From Turneriella sp. (GTDB lineage: Bacteria; Spirochaetota; Leptospiria; Turneriellales; Turneriellaceae), in the NCBI GenBank assembly GCA_019186965.1, contig JABARV010000010.1, positions 248,001 to 312,000 of the forward strand: a stretch of DNA of 64,000 nucleotides. Reading direction: 5' to 3'. The notes beneath the pieces were generated by a model that was given only the letters and a program-made list of their open reading frames with translations, had not been told where the DNA came from and ran no database searches. The translations under genes were made by a program, and so were the position numbers. Below, piece by piece: positions 54,407 through 63,413 of this stretch (the stretch's first letter is position 1; each line of letters begins with the position of its first letter).

Positions 54407-56926
54407 TTAGTATTCCATATCATAGAATTTACGCGTTTCGATTAATTCTTTTGGTAGCATTTTATTTTCTCTCTCGTATTTTGTGTACCGAGGAGTAAGC
54501 TCGTTTGCCTTCCGTTTTCTAACATTGATGGACTTTTGCACCACATCGGTGTAGTTTGGCAGCTTAAGCAATTTTTCACGGATTTCTTTCGCGAAAGGAA
54601 CATGCTTGGTAAAAATTTTTCGGGCTACACGGTTCATCCGTTGTGACCCTTCGGATTCAAAACGCATATATATAGAGTAATCGTTCACAAAACGGGCACG
54701 GTCGTCCCTAAAGCGCTTAAAATCTTCGTTTAATTTTTCTTTAATCTCTTCCGAAAGTTCTTTGCTCTTGTAGTAAAATTGTACGTAGTCTGTGTAATCT
54801 GCTGTTAATGACGAAACAGAAATATTATTCCAATCGGGTCCCATCGTCGTTTTGCACATCTCCCACCGGTACGTACCCACCGCTTTAAGGAGCATCATTT
54901 GCAAATCCGCAGTTGCCATAATGGGCGCAATTAAGCGGCCGCGTGACGTACGGTCGTTTCCTTCGCGCTCTTGCCAAAATTGGATTACCGTACCAATCGA
55001 AGGGACAAGTATAATGTTGGGCATCACCTGCACTTGGATAAACTCGCGTTGGATACCCATTTGCTCGTTTGTATAAAGAATTTCTCGGTGGAACGCGCCA
55101 AAATCAACTTGCAAAATTTTTCGAACATTCTCGAGAATAATATCTTTCGTGTTAAGTACTTTAGTCAAAGGCTGAGTAATTTGGTGCCGCGTTAAAATAT
55201 TGAGGTGGCTTGAAATGTTTCCCGAACAAAGACGACAGTTCATCTGCAACATTTCTTTAATTTCAAATTTAACCCTCGCTTCGGGAGAATTAACATCGGG
55301 AGGAAGATCACTTTCGCGTCGCCATTTTTTATCGCGGTTGGCGGGCTCTTGCCGCAGCATTTCAAAAAAGGTAACGCCCATTTCGCTAATAGAATTTTTT
55401 ACCTTGTTGTCGTAAATTGCCGCGAGCCACTCCGAAACGGTGTAAACGGGTAACCACGGATCGCCTTTGCCGTAACTTGCGTTGATTAACGCGTTCATCT
55501 GGTCTGGTTCGAGTTGGGTTTCGTCCATAAAGCCGTAGTCGAAAAAAAGACGCATGTACCGAGGTAAATCCGAACGTTTACGCAAAAATTTAAGCATCCC
55601 TTTTTCGAAGATTTCCCAGTATTGTAAGCTAACGCGGCGGCGTAATTTACGGATATCGTCATCCGAACCATCAAGGGGGTTTTTAAATTTTTTGAGCGTG
55701 TCCCAGTCTTTTTTAAACTGCTGCATTTTTTCGGGTGGCATTTCGCACCACGACAAAATTTTATCGACCGCCCCTTGGAATTCGCTTAGGTCTCCTTGTA
55801 GTTTAAGGGCTGCACCGTCGGCATTTTCCGCAGGTTTAATTTCTTGTTTTTGTACAGAAGCCTTTTGTATCTTTTGTAGCGATGCTTGTGCGAATGGAGG
55901 GTATGCTATTTCGGCAAATCCCAAAAGTTTATCACGGACTGCCGTAAAACCTTCCGCAAAAAAAGCGCACGACACGACAATATCTTCACGGCTTGCAGTA
56001 TTGCTATTTGATTCCATAAGCTCTGCCTGTAAAGAGAACTTGGAAAGCCACGAGTAATCGCCCAAAAGTAGACGCGTTACATATTCTTGGATTTGCGAAA
56101 GAATTTTCTCTAACGAAGAAACTTGCGTATGGATACTCTCTGCAATTGATTCGCCAGCAGTGTGGAAAAGTTGTGCATCACGATTTGCGATTACCGCAAG
56201 CACGTCTTGGGGTAAAGAGACAAGGCGCCGCACAAGGGAAATAGTCGCATTATCGCTTCGCTTTTCTTCGCTTGTTTCAATTTGGTCTCGCGCCGAACGC
56301 AAAAAATTGATATTGAGTGGCTTTACAATATTACCGCCACGTTCAATAAAATCTTGGACTTGCGTACGTGCGTTGGGCAAAATTGGATCGGTAAATGTGG
56401 TTGGCTTATCGTCAGGAGAAAATTTATCGGGCAAAAGTGCGCTTAGCGCTAAAGAAAACCCAAGCTCGAAAGAGTCTAACTGTTGCCACGTTTGCTCCGC
56501 CTGTACACACTTAGCTTCGAGATCGGTAAGTTCTTTATATACAGATTTTAGCGCCAAAACTCCTATATTAGGTTTTGCCGCTATTAGTTTCAAGAGGTAA
56601 TCTTTATTGCTCGGGTAGACGCTTAATTCAGAAGAAGCTGAAGTTACAATTTGGAAATTTTGGCGCGTTTGCGAAAAAAGGGACGCGGCGCCTAAAACCG
56701 CAGGGGCGTTTATCGTGTAAAGTGGGCGCAAAATTGCTTGCCCCATCGCCCCCAATTCAACGGCGTTCACAGAAACCTGTCCTTTTTGCAAAATGACAAG
56801 TGACTTCGCTATTTGTCCTTTAGCGATAACGATTTGGCCTTTAGGCACCTGTTGGTTTGCGCCAGAGCGCTCGGCGAGGGACTGCATTAGATTCTCACAA
56901 ATTTGAATTGTAGCCGAGCATGTCAA
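54407..56926 (-). CDS. Large protein with cyclic-nucleotide-binding-like N-terminus
   Basis: 839 aa; a start at 56887 (MQSLAERSG) is as plausible. Residues 15-140 look like a CNB/Crp-type beta barrel (QQVPKGQIVIAKGQIAKSLVILQKGQVSV, PAVLGAASLFSQTRQNFQIVTSASSELSVY), although the canonical phosphate-binding RxA arginine is not evident. The rest (150-839) is helical with no catalytic motif; FDYGFMDETQLEPDQMNALI is a typical piece. Large proteins of this layout occur in spirochaetes. Function unknown. It could regulate the receptor gene that follows by 7 bp. Confidence 0.55.
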   Translation of the reverse strand: MTCSATIQICENLMQSLAERSGANQQVPKGQIVIAKGQIAKSLVILQKGQVSVNAVELGAMGQAILRPLYTINAPAVLGAASLFSQTRQNFQIVTSASSELSVYPSNKDYLLKLIAAKPNIGVLALKSVYKELTDLEAKCVQAEQTWQQLDSFELGFSLALSALLPDKFSPDDKPTTFTDPILPNARTQVQDFIERGGNIVKPLNINFLRSARDQIETSEEKRSDNATISLVRRLVSLPQDVLAVIANRDAQLFHTAGESIAESIHTQVSSLEKILSQIQEYVTRLLLGDYSWLSKFSLQAELMESNSNTASREDIVVSCAFFAEGFTAVRDKLLGFAEIAYPPFAQASLQKIQKASVQKQEIKPAENADGAALKLQGDLSEFQGAVDKILSWCEMPPEKMQQFKKDWDTLKKFKNPLDGSDDDIRKLRRRVSLQYWEIFEKGMLKFLRKRSDLPRYMRLFFDYGFMDETQLEPDQMNALINASYGKGDPWLPVYTVSEWLAAIYDNKVKNSISEMGVTFFEMLRQEPANRDKKWRRESDLPPDVNSPEARVKFEIKEMLQMNCRLCSGNISSHLNILTRHQITQPLTKVLNTKDIILENVRKILQVDFGAFHREILYTNEQMGIQREFIQVQVMPNIILVPSIGTVIQFWQEREGNDRTSRGRLIAPIMATADLQMMLLKAVGTYRWEMCKTTMGPDWNNISVSSLTADYTDYVQFYYKSKELSEEIKEKLNEDFKRFRDDRARFVNDYSIYMRFESEGSQRMNRVARKIFTKHVPFAKEIREKLLKLPNYTDVVQKSINVRKRKANELTPRYTKYERENKMLPKELIETRKFYDMEY

Positions 56927-56937
56927 GACATAAGAGC

Positions 56938-57759
56938 CTATGCGCCAGCCATAAAAGTGTCGTATAGAGAAATAAATTCTTCAACGGTAAGGTCGTCAGC
57001 ACGCCTTTGTAGGATTGCCTCTTTCTCGAAAGATGCTCCAGTAAGTTTTCTTCTCCACTCGATTGCTACCGGTTCGTTTTCCCAAAAGGGGTTATTTTTG
57101 AGCGCCGTCGCAAGAGTTTTTCTTTTGCCCCAAAACGCCGCTTTTAAAAGAAGACGAAGGTGTGGGCGCAAAATAGTTTTAGAGCGGGTAAATGAAAGTA
57201 GTGCTGCGTCGACATCGGGTACGGGAAAAAAACTCGTGCGTTTAATACGGCTTACAATTTTCAATTGCCCTTGCGAGCCCAAGGCGATAGCCAGAGACGA
57301 ACCTTTACCCGAAGCCAAACGCTCGGCAACTTCGAGCTGTACGCCCAAAAGTGCGTGTTCAATAAAAGGGAAGTCTACGAGAACACGCAGCAAAAGTTCG
57401 CTCGTTATATAAAACGGTAAATTACCAATTGCGGCATTGCAGCTATGTATAAAAGGCTCTGTTTTAGGTACCTCTAAAAAATCTCCTTCAAGAACTCGCA
57501 CACGCGTATCATTTTTATAAACTTCGCGCAAACGCGCAGCAAGAGTACGATCTTTTTCTGCAAGCACCATCGAATGGGCACGGGGTAAAAAGACCTCTGT
57601 CCATGCGCCTAAACCAGGGCCTATCTCAAGAATGCGCGAATTTTCTGGAATAAAACTTGCCGCATTTTCAACGCTATGTGTATCGGTTTGGAAATTTTGT
57701 CCAAACCTTTTTAGCGGATGGATTCCCAATTCTTTAATTATTTTAGAAGGGTGCTGCAT
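56938..57759 (-). CDS. rsmA: 16S rRNA dimethyltransferase
   Basis: 273 aa. FGQNFQTDTHSVENAASFI, ILEIGPGLGAWTEVFL (SAM motif), VLEGDFLEVP and NAAIGNLPFYITSELLLRVL (NLPY-type) are the RsmA (KsgA) marks. It dimethylates two adenosines in helix 45 of 16S rRNA. The stop codon lies within a short sequence like the outer arm of hairpin copy 2 (56935-56950 on the minus strand). Confidence 0.94.
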   Translation of the reverse strand: MQHPSKIIKELGIHPLKRFGQNFQTDTHSVENAASFIPENSRILEIGPGLGAWTEVFLPRAHSMVLAEKDRTLAARLREVYKNDTRVRVLEGDFLEVPKTEPFIHSCNAAIGNLPFYITSELLLRVLVDFPFIEHALLGVQLEVAERLASGKGSSLAIALGSQGQLKIVSRIKRTSFFPVPDVDAALLSFTRSKTILRPHLRLLLKAAFWGKRKTLATALKNNPFWENEPVAIEWRRKLTGASFEKEAILQRRADDLTVEEFISLYDTFMAGA

Positions 57760-57798
57760 AAGGCGTGTTTGTTTAACCGCGCACTTAACGCATTTTAC

Positions 57799-58590
57799 CT
57801 ATAGCAAACTTTTCATTTGCGAAAGTCTACCGCGCAAACGCATAATTGCTTTAGTGTGTAGTTGGGATACACGCGATTCGGTAACTTCCAAAACCTCGCC
57901 GATTTCTTTGAGGGTTAAATCTTCGTAGTAATAAAGTACGATAACTTTCTTTTCGCGGTCGGGTAATTTTTTAATACACTCGACAATCATATTTTTAATC
58001 TCTTCGCGCTCGACAATTGTGTCGGGGTTAAGCGCCTCGGGAGATTCGAGTGTGTCGACGAATACCATTTCTTCGTTTTCGTCGTTTCCGTGCCATACGT
58101 CGTTAAGAGAAATAAGCGAAGTACCAGAAATTTTCGACATGAGTTCATGGAACTCATCAATATCGATATCAAGTTCTTGAGCAATTTCTTCGTCTTCGGC
58201 AGTACGACCCATGCGGTTTTCTAACTCAAGAATTATTTTTTCGACCTGTTTTGCCTTTTGTCGGATTGACCGTGGAATCCAGTCGACGTTACGTAGTTCG
58301 TCAAAAATTCCCCCGCGTACACGTGTCATTGCGTATGTTTTGAATTTGACTTCTTTCGCAGGATCGTACTTTTCAATTGCGTCTAAAAGTCCAAAAGTAC
58401 CGTAGCTCACGAGGTCGTCGAACTCGACGTTGTGCGGCATACCAACGGCAACTTTACCTGCGACATACTTTACAAGCGGCGCATACTTCTTTATAAAGTA
58501 TTCACGCAACTTAGGTTCTTTGGTTTTCTTATACTCTTCCCAAAGAAGCTGTTCGTCTGTTTCATCGTACTTCTTGGGATCAATGGGCAT
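57799..58590 (-). CDS. WhiG/FliA family sigma factor
   Basis: 263 aa. Regions: sigma-2 ([39 protein letters not shown]), sigma-3 ([17 protein letters not shown]) and sigma-4 ([41 protein letters not shown]). This is a flagellar/WhiG-type sigma-28. Ribosome site GGTGA is 4 bp before ATG and lies within a repeated ATTATGTCAC motif. The IS-like remnant begins 48 bp upstream, so a former upstream flagellar neighbour may be lost. Confidence 0.93.
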   Translation of the reverse strand: MPIDPKKYDETDEQLLWEEYKKTKEPKLREYFIKKYAPLVKYVAGKVAVGMPHNVEFDDLVSYGTFGLLDAIEKYDPAKEVKFKTYAMTRVRGGIFDELRNVDWIPRSIRQKAKQVEKIILELENRMGRTAEDEEIAQELDIDIDEFHELMSKISGTSLISLNDVWHGNDENEEMVFVDTLESPEALNPDTIVEREEIKNMIVECIKKLPDREKKVIVLYYYEDLTLKEIGEVLEVTESRVSQLHTKAIMRLRGRLSQMKSLL

Positions 58591-59117
58591 TATGTCACCC
58601 GTGCTTCTGCGGCGATGGCTACGTCAAGTGTTTTCACACTTACCCTCGGCGGCAAGGTCGGACAAATTTTTAGAAAAATTGTAATGTGACATAATACTTT
58701 GCCGATACTTCTATAGGGAAGCCAATTTTCAGAAGAAACAATTGATGCATTCATCACTCCCGTTGTGGGTAGAACTCCTAAGTTCCGCAAACAAATGTCT
58801 GCAATTATAAACGCAATTCTTGCAGCGAGGACACTCAGAATTTCATCTGTTGCGCATGCGATGAAAGCAAATTATGAAACAGCATATCGGCGCATTACGC
58901 GATTCTTAAATGAGTTCGATGATCACGACATGGTTCTGCAGCGTATGCTCTGCGGTAATGTGCCGTTTTTGATTGCTGATCCGACAATCATCGATCGACC
59001 TGAAGCAGAGAAAACAAAATATGTCGGCTTAGTTCGACCTCCCCGCCGAGGCTTCAAAAACTATGGTTTGGCCAAAGATTGTCCGACCTTGCCGCCGAGG
59101 GTAAGTTATTATGTCAC
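58589..59117. repeat. Three copies of the 10-mer ATTATGTCAC around the IS-like remnant
   Basis: ATTATGTCAC at 58589-58598 and at 59108-59117 in direct orientation, and its inverse GTGACATAAT at 58686-58695. The first overlaps the sigma-factor start codon, the third adjoins the right 28-bp terminal repeat. Possible target duplication or regulator site; not resolved. Confidence 0.4.
58638..59106 (+). mobile_element. Internally deleted IS-like element with 28-bp terminal inverted repeats
   Basis: The left terminal repeat 58638-58665 begins ACTTACCCTCGGCGGCAA and has a perfect 28-bp inverse at 59079-59106. Inside is an N-terminal transposase fragment. At 469 bp it is too short to be autonomous. 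The plus-strand part reads through the right end into DCPTLPPR. Confidence 0.75.
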
Positions 59118-59145
59118 ATATTATGAGAGCTATATCTTTATTTAG
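58765..59145 (+). pseudogene. Transposase N-terminal fragment (IS4/IS701-like)
   Basis: 126 codons from GTG. FRKQMSAIINAILAARTLRISSVAHAMKANYETAYRRITRFLNEF, then LIADPTIIDRPEAEKTKYVGLV are typical of the N-terminal half of IS4/IS701-type transposases, whose full length is above 350 aa. After RRGFKNYGLAKD it enters the right terminal repeat. The DDE catalytic part is mostly lost. Confidence 0.7.
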
Positions 59146-59311
59146 TGGCTGTGGTGGTATGGACATTGGAGTCGGCAGAGCTGGCTTCAATACTATTTCT
59201 TCTGTAGAAATTGATAAATTTGCTGCAGCTTCATTGAAGGGTTGTTATGAAAAGAATAATCATGATGCCCAAGTAATAAATTGTGACATTAGCGAATGGT
59301 CTACCCCCTAA
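59123..59311 (+). pseudogene. DNA (cytosine-5) methyltransferase N-terminal fragment
   Basis: MRAISLFSGCGGMDIGVGRAGFNTISSVEID is motif I of C5 methyltransferases with the SAM loop; the frame stops after EWSTP at 59311, so the PC catalytic motif and the rest are missing. The first ATG at 59111 adds four residues. It starts 5-16 bp after the IS-like end. Remnant of a restriction-modification gene. Confidence 0.75.
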
Positions 59312-59350
59312 AACTGGAATACAGCACAGGGGCAAAAAGGAGTATAAACC

Positions 59351-59608
59351 ATGGTCACACGACGTAACTACACACAAGAAAAAAGGAAGCTAACGAACGC
59401 ATTCCAAAGCCTTCGTCGCTTTCATCGACTGTGCAAAAGGCTAGAAAAGTGGGATTGCTGCGTGAGGATAAAATTTTTGGAATCGATGGTACAAAAATTG
59501 CTCCAGCGAGTTCCGGCCTGGCCACCTGCACAGCCTCGTTATACATCCGCGTTGGTGGCGCTTGACCACTGCCCAAATTCTCCACGGATAATTGCGCGTA
59601 CGCGGTAA
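59351..59608 (+). pseudogene. Truncated gene of unknown function with strong ribosome site
   Basis: AAGGAG (59337-59342) sits 8 nt before the ATG, better than most sites in this window. The N-terminal 40 codons (VTRRNYTQEKRKLTNAFQSLRRFHRL) are basic and helical, then the frame runs into hairpin-element sequence (from about 59485) and antisense to the channel gene. Origin unknown; likely the other half of a decayed restriction/defence module. Confidence 0.35.
59489..59535 (+). repeat. Solo right end of the hairpin repeat family
   Basis: TACAAAAATTGCTCCAGCG followed by AGTTCCGGCCTGGCCACC. The first part matches the inner right arm of copy 2, the second the outer right arm of copies 1 and 3, so it is a hybrid. 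The left half is missing. It lies immediately before the channel-gene stop. Confidence 0.6.
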
Positions 59609-61212
59609 ATGTTTGTTCCCGTTTTGTTGGGCAAAAGGTCGGTAAACTCGCTGATCAACACCGACTGGCTGAGAAAAATCCATTGGTCGGATGCATCGTC
59701 CCAACGCTGTACTTGGTATCCCATTGTGCCAGGTACGTCGTGCCAATCGAGAAAAACATGCCCTGCCTGGAAAGACGCTTTTAAGCCTTGAACGTGCGCA
59801 TCTTTTGAATCCACGAGAAGTTGTGTGCGGCCATCGGTTTTTGCCTGCATTTGCCTTTCTTCCGCCATCTGTTGCACCTGCGTGGCGACATCGGGAAATT
59901 TTGCAAGTACATGATCGAAAGTATATTTATCTAAGGTGTACAAATCGCAGTAGTCAACTGCGCGTACGCTTGCCGTGCGTTCGCTGCTAAAAAGAAGCGC
60001 AATTTCGCCAAAGAATGCCCCATCGGAAAGGGTTGCGTACACCGTTTTGCCGTCTTCGGAAACGATGTCAACTTTACCACGGCTAATAAAAAACATTTCG
60101 TCACCCATCTCTCCTCTATGGAAAATATAATCGCCGGGGGTGTAGAGGACTGGCTTTAAATTAAGAACGATTTGGCGGATTAACTCTTCGGGAGCGCCAT
60201 TAAACATGGGCACTTTTTCAATAATATCTTTGTTGAGGTGCAGCGCTACTTGGAGTTTAAGAGACGACGGCAAATCTTCAAGTACAGAAGTTTCGTCGAA
60301 CCCGCGCCTGTTGTTCCATACGTAGTCGTAGTATGTACGGATATTCTCTTGTAAGTCTTCTGGCACGTCGCGGTACTGCATAAAAGTTTGTATTTTTTCC
60401 ATTTTTGCGCGAAACTGCGTACGCGCAAGATCGCTGTTTGCAAGCATACTCGCTAAATTACCAATGATATAGCCGTACATTCCCGCGCCTAAAAGCTGTA
60501 CGAAAATCGTGTAGAGCATTTGCAAATTTGTCGTGGGAACGATATCGCCATAACCCGTTGTCGTGATTGTCGTTACCGTCCAATAAAGTGCGCGTAAGTA
60601 ATTTGTAAGTATATCGAGGGCAGGGTCGGCTTTTCCCAACGCAAGCCATCCGCACGAAATCCAATGGGAAACAAAGATGACAATAAAAACAGTGAAGATG
60701 AGCCGCAGAATTCCTGGGTTGAGTAATTCTTTTTTGTTTGTTTTTTCCAGAAAAGGAAAAATGTGGTAAAGGCGCAGCATTCGCACTTGGAGTAGGGTTT
60801 GTATGTAGCGCGGAGAAAAAAGGCGCAACGAACGCGCTGCGTTTGAAGCCTCTGAAAGCCAGCCGACGGAAAAAATTAAATCGAAAGGCGTTGCGGCAAT
60901 TACATCGACAATAAACCACGAACGTAAGTATTTAATCGCAATCTTTTTTTTAGAAGTAACTTCTTCTCCATCAATGGTAATTGACGTGAAGAATGTGGCG
61001 ATAATGTCTACCGAAAAGATAATCGGATAAACAAAATTAACAAGATGTATCCAGTGTGGCGTAGGATACCTGAGGGCAAGGTGTAGCGGAACTTCAATTG
61101 CCGCGAAGAGGGTAAATATAAGGAGGAGTGCATCAAAATATTTTTTTAGGACATTATCTTGCCGTATAACCATCAGTGTAGTAGTAATCTGAAGCCGTTT
61201 TGTGGGCGTCAA
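59539..61212 (-). CDS. Cyclic-nucleotide-gated potassium channel (SthK-like) with C-terminal FnIII domain
   Basis: 557 aa, TTG start at 61212 (ATG at 61173 also possible). Six helices, with S4-like RSLRLFSPRYIQTLLQVRMLRLYH, pore with filter TTTGYGD at 217-223 (K+ selective), C-linker and CNB domain (GDYIFHRGEMGDEMFFISRGKVDIV; FFGEIALLFSSERTASVRAV with the phosphate-binding Arg-Thr). The final 85 residues fold like fibronectin III (LDWHDVPGTMGYQVQRWDD). Spirochaete channels of this kind bind cAMP. The extra FnIII is unusual. Confidence 0.9.
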   Translation of the reverse strand: MTPTKRLQITTTLMVIRQDNVLKKYFDALLLIFTLFAAIEVPLHLALRYPTPHWIHLVNFVYPIIFSVDIIATFFTSITIDGEEVTSKKKIAIKYLRSWFIVDVIAATPFDLIFSVGWLSEASNAARSLRLFSPRYIQTLLQVRMLRLYHIFPFLEKTNKKELLNPGILRLIFTVFIVIFVSHWISCGWLALGKADPALDILTNYLRALYWTVTTITTTGYGDIVPTTNLQMLYTIFVQLLGAGMYGYIIGNLASMLANSDLARTQFRAKMEKIQTFMQYRDVPEDLQENIRTYYDYVWNNRRGFDETSVLEDLPSSLKLQVALHLNKDIIEKVPMFNGAPEELIRQIVLNLKPVLYTPGDYIFHRGEMGDEMFFISRGKVDIVSEDGKTVYATLSDGAFFGEIALLFSSERTASVRAVDYCDLYTLDKYTFDHVLAKFPDVATQVQQMAEERQMQAKTDGRTQLLVDSKDAHVQGLKASFQAGHVFLDWHDVPGTMGYQVQRWDDASDQWIFLSQSVLISEFTDLLPNKTGTNIYRVRAIIRGEFGQWSSATNADV

Positions 61213-61680
61213 TCATTCGGCAAGAAGTAATCCAATTTCTGTACCCAAATAGAGATCGTCCATTTGTCCAAAAAAGTGTCGTGCAATCCGTCCTTTCTTG
61301 TCTACGAGAAGGATGCTTGGCGTTCCACGTAGCCCCAGCTTTGCCATTGTTTGTGGTATAGGTATCTCTATCCCCGGCGTATCAATGGCGACAGGAAAAG
61401 TGTATTTGAATTCGTAAAGGTATGCCTTGAGCGATTCCTCTCGCATTGCCTCGTGGTGTTCAAAGACGCTGTGGAGTCCAATAACGGTTAGGGTATCTGC
61501 GCCATAAAAATCACGTACCTTTTGTACCTGTGGCGATGCATGCGTTACACAACCGGGGCAAAGCATCTGGAAGGCATAAATGAGTATGACTTTGCCACGT
61601 TCTTTTTCAATCGTTAAAGGTGGTGAATTTAACCAAGACGCTGCTTCAATTTCTGGCATGGGTTTTCTATCTGCACTCAT
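61213..61680 (-). CDS. Thioredoxin-like (TlpA/redoxin) protein
   Basis: 155 aa. YAFQMLCPGCVTHASPQVQKV has the redox CPGC motif, then LGLRGTPSILLVDKKGRIARHFFGQ with the cis-Pro. No signal peptide is visible, so it may be cytoplasmic. It adjoins the channel gene without gap and is divergent from the VKOR-DsbA gene. Confidence 0.85.
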   Translation of the reverse strand: MSADRKPMPEIEAASWLNSPPLTIEKERGKVILIYAFQMLCPGCVTHASPQVQKVRDFYGADTLTVIGLHSVFEHHEAMREESLKAYLYEFKYTFPVAIDTPGIEIPIPQTMAKLGLRGTPSILLVDKKGRIARHFFGQMDDLYLGTEIGLLLAE

Positions 61681-61809
61681 AATTCCAGTGTACGTTAAGT
61701 ATACAAATAATTCTATAAATTGTGTATTGGCGTAAGACGCGCTCGCACCCGCACAGACTCAAAAATGCTTGTCCGTGTGTGCGCGTAAAGAGGACGTTCA
61801 GAAAATATT

Positions 61810-63027
61810 ATGGAAAAAAGATCGTTTAAATTTCTTCTTTTACTTATCCTTGTAGGGGCACTTATCGGACTATTTTTTTCTGCTGTGCTCATCTACGAGC
61901 ATAATGGCGCAGAAACAAGTATCGGCTCTGCGGTATGCGATGCGTCGCACACAAGCTCGTGCCAAAAAGCGGCTACTTCGTCTGTAGGTAGCATCTTTGG
62001 ATACCCCCTTGCGCTATACGGTTTTATTTTTTACGGCGGCATTTTTGCGCTTGCGATTTTTCTTTTTATATCACTTCACGAAACTGTAATGCGGCTTGTT
62101 TTTTGGGGTTCAATCGCCGCGTTTGCATTCGACGTCTTTCTTTTTTTATACTCAATTAGTATACTCGGCGGAGTTTGCCGTTTGTGCGCAATCACGTACA
62201 TAGCGAGCGCTCTCATCGTGTTTGGTGCATTTACGCTACAGCGCAAAGGAGTAGATACCATGAAATCGGATAAACTTTCAATACCAGCAGCGTCTGCGTT
62301 TGCGGTTGTTTTTCTCGTAACGCTTTTTATGGGGTTTTATTTTAATAGCTCCGCACTTTCGGCGCAAGTGAAACCTAAAGAGGGCGAAACCCAAAAAGAG
62401 GCGGAGCTAAAAGCGCAGCTTTTGAGCGAGTTCTACAAACAGTGGAAAGCGGCAGAAAAAGTAGGGCTTGATACACCGCGTACGGGGACAAAAGGCGCAT
62501 CAAAGGCAATCCTCACAGTTGTGGAATTTGCCGACCCGCTTTGCCCACATTGTAAGAGTATGGGGATTGTGCTCGATTCGTTTATGAAAGCAAACGCGGA
62601 TAAAGTCCGCGTTATTTACCGCCACTATCCACTGGATATACAGTGTAATAACGCCATGCGGCAGGCTTTCCACGTAGGTGCGTGCGATCTTGCGCGTGCG
62701 ATGGAGTGCGGCGCGGCGCAGGACAAATTTTGGCCGGTACACGATGCTATTTTCCAGGAACAAGAAAATTTTTTCCGCAACCCTGTAACCGACAAAGCGA
62801 TTGAAAATATTAGCGTACGCGCAGGGGTGCAAACGGCGCCTTTTGTACAATGTTTTAAGTCGCAATCGACATTGGGTAAAGTAAAAAACGATGTTGCAAT
62901 GGGCAACAAACTTAAAATCACAGGTACGCCAACCGTGCTTGTAAACGATAAACGCTTACCTTCGATTCCGCTTGAATACGTTTCTGGAGTTTTGGAGAAA
63001 ATCCTTATCGAAGAATCAAAAAGGTAG
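61810..63027 (+). CDS. VKOR-DsbA fusion, disulfide-forming enzyme
   Basis: 405 aa. N-terminal VKOR domain with helices, the Cys pair loop HTSSCQKAATSS, and CRLC in GGVCRLCAITY (quinone-reactive CxxC). From about residue 230 a DsbA-like thioredoxin domain with DPLCPHCKS (CPHC) and cis-Pro TGTPTVLVND. It oxidises periplasmic proteins and passes electrons to quinone, replacing DsbB/DsbA. Disulfides in the small Cys-bearing exported proteins may depend on it. Confidence 0.92.
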   Translation: MEKRSFKFLLLLILVGALIGLFFSAVLIYEHNGAETSIGSAVCDASHTSSCQKAATSSVGSIFGYPLALYGFIFYGGIFALAIFLFISLHETVMRLVFWGSIAAFAFDVFLFLYSISILGGVCRLCAITYIASALIVFGAFTLQRKGVDTMKSDKLSIPAASAFAVVFLVTLFMGFYFNSSALSAQVKPKEGETQKEAELKAQLLSEFYKQWKAAEKVGLDTPRTGTKGASKAILTVVEFADPLCPHCKSMGIVLDSFMKANADKVRVIYRHYPLDIQCNNAMRQAFHVGACDLARAMECGAAQDKFWPVHDAIFQEQENFFRNPVTDKAIENISVRAGVQTAPFVQCFKSQSTLGKVKNDVAMGNKLKITGTPTVLVNDKRLPSIPLEYVSGVLEKILIEESKR

Positions 63028-63032
63028 TATGC

Positions 63033-63410
63033 ATGCTTGTCGAGGTTAAGAGAGAACTCGTCAAGCAGGACCATCGTTATCTCCAAAAGCGTTTTTTACA
63101 AGATGCACACAATAGGCTTGCTGTTTATATTTGGCAACTACCGGACGATGACGATGGCGAGATGCTACGATTCCAAATTTCGTACCGTGAAATCGCTCTC
63201 GATTGGGCAGCTGAACGCGGAATGCGGTACGCAAGCGTTGACGATGGAGAAAATCCGATGGGAATGAAGAGGTCGCCTATATTAAAAGAAGAACACCACG
63301 TTCAGAGGGTAGCCGTGGATAAACTTCTTTCTCTTTTGCGTGAATACGACGAGAAGAAATCCTTGCAATTTATTTGCAAAATTATAGAAGACGAAAAGGC
63401 GACTCGCTAG
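63033..63410 (+). CDS. Conserved-looking protein of unknown function
   Basis: 125 aa, no signal or helix, acidic and basic segments (LPDDDDGEMLRFQISYREIALDWA; HHVQRVAVDKLLSLLREYDEKKSLQFICKIIEDEK). It lies 5 bp after the VKOR-DsbA gene and 3 bp before aroE, so operon membership is likely. No family recognised. Confidence 0.55.
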   Translation: MLVEVKRELVKQDHRYLQKRFLQDAHNRLAVYIWQLPDDDDGEMLRFQISYREIALDWAAERGMRYASVDDGENPMGMKRSPILKEEHHVQRVAVDKLLSLLREYDEKKSLQFICKIIEDEKATR

Positions 63411-63413
63411 CTT

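Noticed and set aside
61735-61790. Further solo copy of the hairpin-element arm
   Set aside because: GCACAGACTC is only partly similar and no complementary arm is found.
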